DNA from: Euryarchaeota archaeon UBA91
Lineage (GTDB): Archaea; Thermoplasmatota; Poseidoniia; Poseidoniales; Poseidoniaceae
DNA: 5,700 nucleotides
Reading direction: 5' to 3'
Assembly: GCA_002499705.1 (NCBI GenBank)
Contig: DAMU01000107.1
Coordinates: 1 to 5,700, forward strand
Shown: one piece after another, positions 1 to 4,874 of the stretch
Position numbering within the stretch: position 1 is the first letter of the stretch
Layout of the letters: each line of letters opens with the position of its first letter
Position numbers and translations under genes: made by a program
The notes under the pieces: generated by a model
What the model was told of the DNA's origin: nothing
The model's input: only the letters and a program-made list of their open reading frames with translations
The model's database searches: none

Positions 1-260
1 GCATCATCAACTGCATCGGTGTGAAGGTTGTCGATCATCAATGTCTCGCCATCGGCGATGTATTCGATTCCATCAGCGATTTGAACATAGGTCAGTTCTC
101 CATTGACATTGTAATCAGCGACGCCGCCCATTGCTCCGCTTCCAGAGGAGTCTCCACCTTTCATGGCAAAGTAACCTGGGAAAGCGATAAGGAAAAACAC
201 GATGCATACTACAGTAATCTGTGTATCTCGGTTGGATTTCAAATCGTCCAAGGTAATCAT
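1..260 (-). CDS. N-terminal part of a membrane-anchored protein of unknown function (partial at left edge)
   Basis: An open frame runs from an ATG at 260 to the window edge without a stop, giving 86 complete codons. The first ~13 residues are polar, then residues ~14-33 (around ITVVCIVFFLIAFPGYF) form one hydrophobic membrane segment. A Gly/Ser linker (GGDSSGSG, ~35-42) follows, then an acidic region that would be the start of an outside domain. This is the layout of an N-terminally anchored extracytoplasmic protein, or one with an uncleaved signal. The function cannot be told because the rest lies outside the window. Two in-frame ATGs exist, at 275 and 260, with a stop directly before the first. 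I chose 260 because GAGGG (269-273) lies 8 nt upstream. A better ribosome binding site at 294-299 instead points to an out-of-frame ATG at 288, so the start is uncertain. Confidence 0.6.
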   Translation of the reverse strand, partial: MITLDDLKSNRDTQITVVCIVFFLIAFPGYFAMKGGDSSGSGAMGGVADYNVNGELTYVQIADGIEYIADGETLMIDNLHTDAVDD

Positions 261-293
261 TCGCGTCGCCCTCATCTAAACCGAACATGACCC

Positions 294-299
294 AACCTC
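294..299 (-). promoter_or_regulatory. GAGGTT ribosome binding site pointing at an out-of-frame ATG
   Basis: GAGGTT is followed after 5 nt by an ATG at 288, the same motif and spacing seen before secE. The frame it opens gives a 57-residue arginine-rich peptide (288 to 115) with no family resemblance, whereas the convincing membrane-segment frame begins at 275 or 260. It may be a decoy, an upstream overlapping ORF, or the true start with a 1-nt frame disruption between 288 and 260. Confidence 0.4.
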
Positions 300-344
300 T
301 ATGACTTTCGGTCAATTGTGGAACGGAAATTGAATAGATTTAGA

Positions 345-355
345 GAAAATATATC
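345..355 (-). promoter_or_regulatory. TATA-like element upstream of the membrane-anchored gene
   Basis: The minus strand reads GATATATTTTC, an AT-rich archaeal TATA-like element overlapping the stop codon of the upstream hypothetical gene. At the usual ~25 bp downstream the transcript would start near 322-326. That leaves a leader of roughly 35-65 nt before the candidate starts at 288, 275 and 260. No experimental start is visible. Confidence 0.4.
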
Positions 356-857
356 ACTCCGATTCCGAATCCATCCACGATTGTTGAGGGATATTTGGCC
401 AATCGTTCTTGCCGACAGAAAAACCGAGTTTCGCAAACTTTTTCCTCGACTTTTTCCAAACAGGGAGAAGAAAACCAATTTTAGAACGCTCACCGAAACT
501 CCAACGCCAAGGGCATCGGGGTAATCGCGAGACCCAATGTTGCAGCAAAGATTGAGTCAATGGATGTTCAAGACCGCCTGGTAAAACCCAAGAAATCATG
601 TTGATTGCCCCAGATGAGCCACGGGTTTCTGCCCAACTTGTTACTTCCAGTCCACGAAGCGGTCCATCGAGAATGCGTAGACCAAGCGTCCGAGTCGTTT
701 GCGTCATTGGCATGATGATAGCGAAGCGATCGACCATTCTCGAACCTTCATGCCGTTCCATCGTCCATCCTGCTTCTTCAGCAAGAATTCGGAACACTTT
801 GATGGATTGAACAGGCGATACACTGACTTCGAAATCTTGTGTAGCGCGTCGCACCAT
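354..857 (-). CDS. Hypothetical protein, 167 aa
   Basis: I do not recognise a family. From the ATG at 857 the product has 167 residues. It opens with an alternating hydrophobic/polar stretch (DFEVSVSPVQSIKVFRILAEEAGW, ~8-31) that looks like a strand followed by a helix. A likely beta-rich middle follows (FAIIMPM, LGLRILDGPLRGLEVTSW). The tail has a tryptophan- and arginine-rich part (~108-140, PRCPWRWS then VWKKSRKKF) and an acidic end. There is no clear membrane segment or signal peptide. The frame stays open upstream to a TTG at 944, which would add 29 residues, but that TTG lies inside a perfect dyad and has no ribosome binding site. No strong ribosome binding site precedes 857 either. It ends at the TATA-like element of the next gene. 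That it is coding is inferred from ORF length and protein-like composition. Confidence 0.5.
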   Translation of the reverse strand: MVRRATQDFEVSVSPVQSIKVFRILAEEAGWTMERHEGSRMVDRFAIIMPMTQTTRTLGLRILDGPLRGLEVTSWAETRGSSGAINMISWVLPGGLEHPLTQSLLQHWVSRLPRCPWRWSFGERSKIGFLLPVWKKSRKKFAKLGFSVGKNDWPNIPQQSWMDSESE

Positions 858-926
858 GATGTGGCCAAACGTTGGGTTGGCATCAACACTCCGATGAAGG
901 AGTTCGAATTTGAACAGCCTGTCGGC

Positions 927-933
927 TGTATAG
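927..933 (-). promoter_or_regulatory. Weak TATA-like element for the hypothetical gene
   Basis: CTATACA on the minus strand lies 69 nt upstream of the ATG at 857, and a start of transcription near 903 would follow. The match to TTTATATA is partial. Its position just downstream of the perfect dyad at 943-963 is what makes it worth noting. Confidence 0.25.
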
Positions 934-942
934 ATTGTTTTC

Positions 943-963
943 AATCAAACCTGATGTTTGATT
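943..963. repeat. Perfect 8-bp inverted repeat (possible operator or hairpin)
   Basis: AATCAAAC (943-950) and GTTTGATT (956-963) are exact reverse complements separated by 5 bp. No T-run follows on either strand, so it does not look like a simple terminator. It lies ~10 bp upstream of the weak TATA-like element of the hypothetical gene, a suitable place for a dimeric regulator to bind near the TFB/TBP site. That role is inference. Confidence 0.5.
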
Positions 964-972
964 CGCTTGTAT

Positions 973-1044
973 GCACGGTGTTCCCACAGTCCCACCCTTT
1001 CAGGTGAGGTTTTCCGTAGGGAGGACCGAGTATGACTACCGTGC
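973..1044 (+). other. Cloverleaf-like RNA fold in the non-coding stretch (candidate structured RNA)
   Basis: GCACGGT (973-979) pairs exactly with ACCGTGC (1038-1044). Inside, AGTC (988-991) pairs with GACT (1034-1037), stacking on the outer helix with an 8-nt bulge on the 5' side. CACC (993-996) pairs with GGTG (1003-1006). GGTTTTCC (1008-1015) pairs with GGAGGACC (1020-1027) around a GTAG loop using two G-U pairs. Those G-U pairs become A-C mismatches on the minus strand, so the plus strand folds better. The size resembles a tRNA, but there is no T-loop motif, so it is not a standard tRNA. No known RNA family is recognised. A chance fold is possible. Confidence 0.25.
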
Positions 1045-1055
1045 TTCACTTGACG

Positions 1056-1084
1056 CGAGCGTGTCGCGTTCGAAAGTGCGCTCG
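1056..1084. other. GC-rich hairpin downstream of the P1 gene
   Basis: CGAGCG (1056-1061) can pair with CGCTCG (1079-1084) across a 17-nt loop. The sequence GCGCTCG also occurs twice directly (1078-1084 and 1088-1094). The patch starts ~10 nt after the P1 stop codon on the minus strand and is clearly richer in G+C than its surroundings. It could be a 3'-end structure of the ribosomal operon. No U-run follows it, so a terminator role is only a guess. Confidence 0.25.
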
Positions 1085-1103
1085 GCGGCGCTCGATACCT
1101 GTT

Positions 1104-1406
1104 TCAACCGAAAAGGGAACCAAGACCGTCGAAACCGCCTGCTTCTTCTTCTTCCTCTTCCTCTTCAACAGGGGCAGGGGCGTCTGAAGAACCACCAGCA
1201 GCAGCTGCGGGAGCAGCGGCAGCAGGAGCGGCAACAGCCTGGGTCATTGCATCAGCGATGTCAACACCGTCAAGTGAAGCAACCAGTGCTTTCACTCGAG
1301 CGTCGTCAGCTTTCACGCCAGCAGCCTTTAGAATGGCGCTCACGGTCTTTTCGTCAATGTCTTTTTCAGCAGCGTGCAGTAGCATAGCAGCGTATACGTA
1401 TTCCAT
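1104..1406 (-). CDS. rpl12: Large ribosomal subunit stalk protein P1 (archaeal L12)
   Basis: P1 forms dimers that bind the C-terminal helices of P0 and recruit translation GTPases (aEF1A, aEF2) to the large subunit. The 100-residue product has the full archaeal layout. An N-terminal helical dimerisation domain starts MEYVYAAMLLHAAEKDIDE (1 to ~55). An Ala-rich flexible hinge follows (~57-81), then a run of eight glutamates (81-88), then the factor-binding tail GGFDGLGSLFG. The start is fixed by an ATG at 1406 with GAGGTG 7 nt upstream (1414-1419). It is the last gene of the operon, 23 nt after P0. Its tail nearly repeats that of P0, as expected for this family because both must offer the same binding peptide. 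Identification is very secure. Confidence 0.96.
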   Translation of the reverse strand: MEYVYAAMLLHAAEKDIDEKTVSAILKAAGVKADDARVKALVASLDGVDIADAMTQAVAAPAAAAPAAAAGGSSDAPAPVEEEEEEEEAGGFDGLGSLFG

Positions 1407-1429
1407 ATTTTTTCACCTCATTATTTAGT

Positions 1430-2446
1430 TCAACCGAATAGATCTCCAAGTCCGCCGAAGCTTTCCTCTTCTTCCTCTTCTTCCTCTTCTTCGGCTTCGG
1501 TTGGTGCCTCAGAAGTGCTTTCAGGAGAACTTGCAGCGGTAGCAGCAGCGGATGCTGCTGCGCCCAACATGTTGGCAAGTTCTTCATCGAGTGCGTCGCT
1601 GTCAAGCTGTCCAGCAACGGCCATAGCGCCGTTGTGTGCTCGTCCAACGAGATGTGGCATGGTGTCTGCAGTTGCGATTGCAGCCTCCAATGCAACGGCC
1701 ATTGCCTCTCGGCTGGCCTTTGCAAGAATTGTTGGCATTGTTTGGTTGGTATACCAAGTAATGTTGCAAGCGAGATTGAATGCACCAGCAGCGTAGCTAA
1801 TGAGGTCAGTCTCGAATTGCTCGTAGTCAATATCAAGAGTGCTTGGGGAGAAGACTGTGCCGTCTTCAAGAGTGCCGCACAATCGTAGACCAGTAACAAT
1901 TGGGTTAATTCCAATCTTTGAGAGCATCATACCCATGTCACCTTCGAAAACATCGCCTTCTTCAAGAACGACGGTTCGCTTTTGGATTTGGACTGAGCCA
2001 CCCATGATCTTTGCAGGGATTCCTACAGAGTTCAATTCACCAACTATCGGTCCTGGTGGCATACCTGTGTCCATCTTTTCAACTACAATCTGATGTGGTG
2101 CAACGTCGCCTTCTTTAGCAGCACGTCCAGCCTCGGTCTTCTTGAGTTCGTCGAACATCTTGAAGGAGTTCAAAGTTGAAGAGGAAACCAAAGCAGGTTG
2201 AACTGCACCTTGGAACAACTCATTGAGATTCTCATCTTTAAGTCCACAACGTTCCCATGCAATAGACATCAAACGCTTCTTTGCAACTTGAATCTTCATG
2301 TCGCCACGAAGGGTTGCACGCATGCCGAGCATTGCTCCAGCAGGAACACCGTGAATATCGATAACAGCAAGAGTATCTCCACTCTTGATCAGATCGGTGA
2401 GATCTTGAACAGTGTCTTTCTTCCAAGACATAACCTTAGGAATCAA
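1430..2446 (-). CDS. rpl10: Large ribosomal subunit stalk protein P0 (archaeal L10)
   Basis: P0 anchors the stalk on 23S rRNA and carries P1 dimers. From a TTG start the product has 338 residues. The rRNA-binding domain lies at ~6-110 (SWKKDTVQDLTDLIKSGDTLAVIDI) and resumes after ~185. The archaeal/eukaryotic insertion domain is at ~112-185 (GDVAPHQIVVEKMDTGMPPGP, GIPAKIMGG). Spine helices for P1 dimers follow (~235-295), then an Ala hinge, a long glutamate run (~319-328) and the tail SFGGLGDLFG. The TTG at 2446 is preferred because GAGGTG lies 5 nt upstream, and it overlaps the L1 stop by 4 nt. An ATG five codons on (2431) also gives a normal N-terminus, but it sits 20 nt from that site, with only AAGG close by. 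Translational coupling to L1 is likely. Confidence 0.96.
   Translation of the reverse strand: MIPKVMSWKKDTVQDLTDLIKSGDTLAVIDIHGVPAGAMLGMRATLRGDMKIQVAKKRLMSIAWERCGLKDENLNELFQGAVQPALVSSSTLNSFKMFDELKKTEAGRAAKEGDVAPHQIVVEKMDTGMPPGPIVGELNSVGIPAKIMGGSVQIQKRTVVLEEGDVFEGDMGMMLSKIGINPIVTGLRLCGTLEDGTVFSPSTLDIDYEQFETDLISYAAGAFNLACNITWYTNQTMPTILAKASREAMAVALEAAIATADTMPHLVGRAHNGAMAVAGQLDSDALDEELANMLGAAASAAATAASSPESTSEAPTEAEEEEEEEEEESFGGLGDLFG
1463..1489. repeat. Three perfect 9-bp tandem repeats encoding the P0 glutamate run
   Basis: TTCCTCTTC occurs three times in perfect tandem on the plus strand (minus strand GAAGAGGAA, read as glutamates), followed by another partial unit. It codes most of the acidic hinge of P0. 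A similar but less regular pyrimidine tract at about 1141-1166 codes the glutamate run of P1. Such tracts are prone to slippage, so the number of glutamates may differ between strains. Confidence 0.75.
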
Positions 2447-3087
2447 TTAATCACCTCGACTGCACATGATGGCCCCATTGTTGTCTTGATGTAGAGTGAG
2501 CGAATGTTTCCAACGCCACGCTCAAGTCGAGAGATGACACGGTTGTATACTTCCATTGCGTTTGCATAGAGTTCGTCTTCAGATTGAGCAACGGTTCCAA
2601 ATGAGATTTGGAAAGTCATCTTATCGCCGGACTTGACAACAACAGTTGATTGAAGTCCAGTTGCGATGATTGCTGGATCAAGTGTTGGAGGGACTGGACG
2701 AGGCATTTTTCCTCGTGGACCAAGAACAACACCGAGGTATCGTCCAATCAATCCCATGTGAGGGACTTCAGAGAGGAAGAAATCGTATGCATTTGCAATT
2801 TTCTTTGCCTTTCCTTTGTTTCCACCAAGGTCTTCAATTTCTTGAGGAGTAATAACGTGGATTCCAGCAGCTTTTGCTTTGGTTGCTGCTTCACCAGCAG
2901 CGAACATTGCGATTTTAAGAGCTCGTCCTCGTCCTGAAGGAAGACGGATTTCTTCCTTAATACGATTGTTTGGATTCTTCAAATCAACGTCTCGAATAGT
3001 GAATGCGATGTCAAGAGACTCGACAAATTTTCTCTTAGGTGCACCTTCAAGTGCGTCCTTAATTGCTTGATTAATTTTGTTTTCCAT
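2443..3087 (-). CDS. rpl1: Large ribosomal subunit protein L1
   Basis: L1 binds 23S rRNA at the mobile L1 stalk, helps tRNA leave the E site, and in many prokaryotes represses its own operon by binding its mRNA. The 214-residue product matches archaeal L1 in length. Domain I is made of the N- and C-terminal parts (MENKINQAIKDAL to ~65, and ~160-214). Domain II is inserted between (~66-158, with GIHVITPQEIEDLGG and RYLGVVLGPRGKMPRPVPP). The late motif KTTMGPS (~201-207) is the conserved rRNA-contact segment. The ATG at 3087 has GAGGTG 7 nt upstream (3095-3100). It lies 61 nt after L11, and this gap holds the candidate L1-binding structure. Its last codons contain the ribosome binding site of P0, and its stop overlaps the P0 start by 4 nt. 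Confidence 0.96.
   Translation of the reverse strand: MENKINQAIKDALEGAPKRKFVESLDIAFTIRDVDLKNPNNRIKEEIRLPSGRGRALKIAMFAAGEAATKAKAAGIHVITPQEIEDLGGNKGKAKKIANAYDFFLSEVPHMGLIGRYLGVVLGPRGKMPRPVPPTLDPAIIATGLQSTVVVKSGDKMTFQISFGTVAQSEDELYANAMEVYNRVISRLERGVGNIRSLYIKTTMGPSCAVEVIN
2451..2456 (-). promoter_or_regulatory. Ribosome binding site inside the L1 gene that decides the P0 start
   Basis: GAGGTG, encoding the Glu-Val before the last two residues of L1, stands 5 nt before the TTG at 2446 and 20 nt before the ATG at 2431. Motif and spacing agree with those of other genes here (7 nt for L1 and P1, 5 nt for SecE), which favours the TTG start. Confidence 0.6.
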
Positions 3088-3101
3088 TTTTGTTCACCTC
3101 A

Positions 3102-3136
3102 GTGGTCAGCGAGACGCTCAAAGACGCCTCTACCAC
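3102..3136 (-). promoter_or_regulatory. Candidate L1 autoregulatory stem-loop in the L1 leader
   Basis: In the L11-L1 gap the transcript can form an outer helix GTGGT (3132-3136) with ACCAC (3102-3106) and an inner helix GAGGCG (3125-3130) with CGTCTC (3111-3116) containing one G-U pair. One A on the 5' side and GCTG on the 3' side form an asymmetric internal loop, and the hairpin loop is 8 nt. The outer helix ends one nucleotide before the GAGGTG site of L1. Known L1 mRNA sites mimic the 23S rRNA L1 site as two helices with an asymmetric loop, so shape and place fit. The loop sequence was not checked against a family model. Confidence 0.4.
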
Positions 3137-3148
3137 GGTTCGTGATTT

Positions 3149-3430
3149 TCAATTAAACCGCTCGTCCCATTCTCCTTTGTTAATGATTGCGAGGGCATCA
3201 TTGGCCCAGTGTCCGTCGATCTTGACACGCATTGAAACGCATGTTCCAATGATTTCTTTGGTTTGTGCCTTCAAGTCAGCGCCGGTCAGATGACCGAGGC
3301 CGTGCTTCTCTTGAGCAACTTCCATTGCTTTCTCGAGGGGCAAGTCTTCGACTGCAGCATCAACACTACCGTTGCACTTCTTTACACCAAGGGCTTTGAT
3401 GATAAGTTTAGATGTCCAAGGTTTCGGCAT
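3149..3430 (-). CDS. rpl11: Ribosomal protein L11, C-terminal domain only (93 aa)
   Basis: L11 normally has about 140-165 residues. Its N-terminal domain contacts elongation factors and the stalk base, and its C-terminal domain binds the GTPase-centre rRNA. This product corresponds only to the C-terminal domain. PWTSKLIIKALGVKKCNG (4-21) aligns with the family segment PPTxxLIKKxxGIxxGSG. LPLEKAMEVAQEKHG and LTGADLKAQTKEIIGTCVSM follow, and the archaeal-type tail INKGEWDERF ends it. The ATG at 3430 has GGAG 8 nt upstream (3439-3442) and a TATA box 50 nt upstream, and only 100 nt separate it from the Spt5 stop. The usual N-terminal domain therefore cannot be encoded there. The frame is open back to a GTG at 3568, but that stretch does not resemble L11. 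In the conserved SMG motif the glycine is Arg68. This may be genuine reduction or a population- or assembly-level deletion. Confidence 0.85.
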   Translation of the reverse strand: MPKPWTSKLIIKALGVKKCNGSVDAAVEDLPLEKAMEVAQEKHGLGHLTGADLKAQTKEIIGTCVSMRVKIDGHWANDALAIINKGEWDERFN

Positions 3431-3480
3431 TGTTTCAACTCCATTGCTCACTATGTGGGCATTCAGCCGACAAAACACCC

Positions 3481-3488
3481 CTATATAA
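3481..3488 (-). promoter_or_regulatory. TATA box of the L11-L1-P0-P1 operon
   Basis: TTATATAG on the minus strand (context CGATTATATAGGGG) is the best TATA-box match in the window. A transcript starting ~25 bp downstream, near 3459, would have a leader of about 28 nt with GGAG (3439-3442) before the L11 ATG at 3430. It suggests that the ribosomal genes can be transcribed apart from secE-spt5. Confidence 0.6.
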
Positions 3489-3530
3489 TCGCGCTGTGCG
3501 AAGGGGGTTGAGTGACTGAGCCCGATAAAA

Positions 3531-4445
3531 TCACTCGACACGCTCCACGACACGAACGTGGTCGCCACGCATGTTGAGCGTCATTGGAATGGGTTGTTCA
3601 TACAATTCCATACTGACTTCTTCTTTGGATTCTGCTACACTGAGAACACGAGCCTTCTCTCCCTTGAATGCACCCGTAACGATTTCGACGATGCATCCCA
3701 CTTCGATTCCAGAAGTAACAGCCTTTGGTTCGAGGTAAGGGAGGATATCTCCGAGAGGCGCTTCACCTGGAAGAACCGTCTTGGCATTCTTGAGAGGGGT
3801 TTGATTGAGTCCACGGCGAGCTGCTGGGTCTCGGCCACCAGAGCGTCCAATCAATTTCTCGACGTGATGAAGAGCACTTGATTCGATAAAGAGATAGCCT
3901 CTCATTCCGGTAGGGTGGAGGATCGACATGATATCTGGAAGGAGTGCTGTGAGAGAACCGCTTCCATGAAGACGGTTATACATTTCATCAGCAACACGTT
4001 GTTCAGAACCAATTGCAGTCTTCACGATGTAAAGGAAAGAGCCGACTGAACCATACATTTCACGGAACAATTTGTCATTGTTCTCCATATCGAGATTGGA
4101 AAAAATACAGTTGTATTTTTGAAGAGTCCCTGGGTCAATCCATTCTGATTCGACATAGCGACCTGTCGGTGCGACTTCTTCAGTGCTTGAAACGACAAGA
4201 ATTGGCACGACATCAACAAGGGAACGGCCCATGTCAACACCGCGCTCAGGGCCTGAGCCTTGGTAATGAAGTGATTCAACAGGGATTCCAGTCGATTCAG
4301 AAACTCGAGCGAGGACTTCTTCAGGTGTATCTCCGATTCCCCAAACGCCATCCCACAGTGCGGGGAAGTCGCCATCGGATTTGCTGCGGCGCAACAAAAG
4401 GAGTTTCTCTTCAAATCGAACGTATGCTACAAATGCTTCACTCAT
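3531..4445 (-). CDS. spt5: Transcription factor Spt5 (NusG family) with an N-terminal degenerate Nudix-like domain
   Basis: Spt5 binds the RNA polymerase clamp and raises processivity; with NusG it is the only universally conserved transcription factor. The 304-residue product is about twice the usual archaeal length (~150). Its NGN domain covers ~137-240 (GSFLYIVKTAIGSEQRVADEM, MSILHPTGMRGYLFIESS). The KOW domain covers ~247-304 (GCIVEIVTGAFKGEKARVLSV). The first ~112 residues resemble a Nudix hydrolase: FVAYVRFEEKLLLLRRSKS, FPALWDGVWG, and a late WIDPGTL. In the place of the Nudix box, EEVLARVSESTGI lacks the REUxEE catalytic pattern, so hydrolysis is doubtful. The frame is continuous. I chose the ATG at 4445 because GGAG lies 9 nt upstream; a TTG at 4460 and an ATG at 4454 are alternatives. 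secE ends 22 nt upstream, so the two are probably co-transcribed. Confidence 0.92.
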   Translation of the reverse strand: MSEAFVAYVRFEEKLLLLRRSKSDGDFPALWDGVWGIGDTPEEVLARVSESTGIPVESLHYQGSGPERGVDMGRSLVDVVPILVVSSTEEVAPTGRYVESEWIDPGTLQKYNCIFSNLDMENNDKLFREMYGSVGSFLYIVKTAIGSEQRVADEMYNRLHGSGSLTALLPDIMSILHPTGMRGYLFIESSALHHVEKLIGRSGGRDPAARRGLNQTPLKNAKTVLPGEAPLGDILPYLEPKAVTSGIEVGCIVEIVTGAFKGEKARVLSVAESKEEVSMELYEQPIPMTLNMRGDHVRVVERVE

Positions 4446-4467
4446 TTCATTCATCTCCAATATGTAT

Positions 4468-4737
4468 TCAGTTTCCGATGTTCAATACATCGAAAAGCCA
4501 AGGCAAGAAGTTGTCCATCAAGACCAGCATGGCAAAACCAATTGCACCAAGAACAAATAAGCCAATTCCACAGATAATGGATGTTTGCTTAAATTCTTGA
4601 GCGGTCGGCTTACGAGCCATTCGGATAATACGTGCCCATGAACCTCGAGAGATTCGGCGGAATTGGGACTCAATCCAGTCTTGACGGTCCTGAACTTTAT
4701 CTTCGAATGAGCGTTTTTCTGCAGTTTCACCAGACAT
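4468..4737 (-). CDS. secE: Protein translocase subunit SecE (Sss1/Sec61-gamma type)
   Basis: SecE clamps SecY in the membrane translocon that exports and inserts proteins. The 89-residue product has a charged cytoplasmic N-terminus (1 to ~30) and an amphipathic surface helix with the family signature RMARKPTAQEF (39-49). A single membrane span follows at ~53-74 (SIICGIGLFVLGAIGFAMLVLM). KPTxxEF followed by G-GxxxLGxIGF is characteristic of archaeal SecE and eukaryotic Sss1. The N-terminal extension makes it longer than the ~60-residue forms. The ATG at 4737 has GAGGTT 5 nt upstream (4743-4748) and a TATA-like element ~38 nt upstream. An upstream in-frame start at 4764 would put residues before the ribosome binding site and is unlikely. 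It is the first gene of the secE-spt5 unit. Confidence 0.92.
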   Translation of the reverse strand: MSGETAEKRSFEDKVQDRQDWIESQFRRISRGSWARIIRMARKPTAQEFKQTSIICGIGLFVLGAIGFAMLVLMDNFLPWLFDVLNIGN

Positions 4738-4774
4738 GGTACAACCTCGGGCCTTCAACGCCACCTACCCTCCC

Positions 4775-4781
4775 AATATAA
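4775..4781 (-). promoter_or_regulatory. TATA-like element in the secE/dnaJ divergent intergenic region
   Basis: TTATATT on the minus strand (AATATAA on the plus strand) lies ~38 nt before the secE ATG. That predicts a transcript start near 4752 with a short leader holding GAGGTT. The 137-nt region 4738-4874 separates two divergent genes. No better TATA element is seen for dnaJ on the plus strand; the same AT-rich core could serve it only with a leader of ~70 nt. Confidence 0.45.
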
Positions 4782-4874
4782 CCACTCCGTCGCGAGATGT
4801 GAAACATTCTCTGCTCAGATTTCAAGATTCTGTGTTGCGAGGGTTGATGTGGGAGTGGCGGAGAAGAGCGTTTA

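Noticed and set aside
115..288. 57-residue frame from the ATG at 288 as a real protein
   Set aside because: The product is Arg/Trp-rich with no family likeness, while the overlapping frame has a clean membrane segment and linker. Kept only as a start-site question.
943..963. The dyad as an intrinsic terminator
   Set aside because: No T-run follows it on either strand.
973..1044. tRNA gene suggested by the 7-bp closing helix and 72-nt size
   Set aside because: There is no T-loop motif, D-arm or anticodon arm at the right places on either strand.
1062..1081. T-arm-like GTTCGAAA after the P1 gene
   Set aside because: The five flanking bases on each side do not pair, and no acceptor stem can be placed around it.
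971..1387. Plus-strand open frame of 138 codons opposite P1
   Set aside because: It is the mirror of the P1 coding region, Gln/Arg-rich because of the Ala/Glu tracts on the other strand, with no ribosome binding site.
1366..1914. Minus-strand open frame of 182 codons inside P0 in another frame
   Set aside because: P0 is secure in the other frame; this one is a Leu/Lys-rich artefact of the same codons.
3431..3568. Upstream extension of the L11 frame to a GTG at 3568 (46 extra residues)
   Set aside because: It overlaps the end of Spt5, has no L11 N-terminal likeness, and lies across the TATA box and ribosome binding site of L11.
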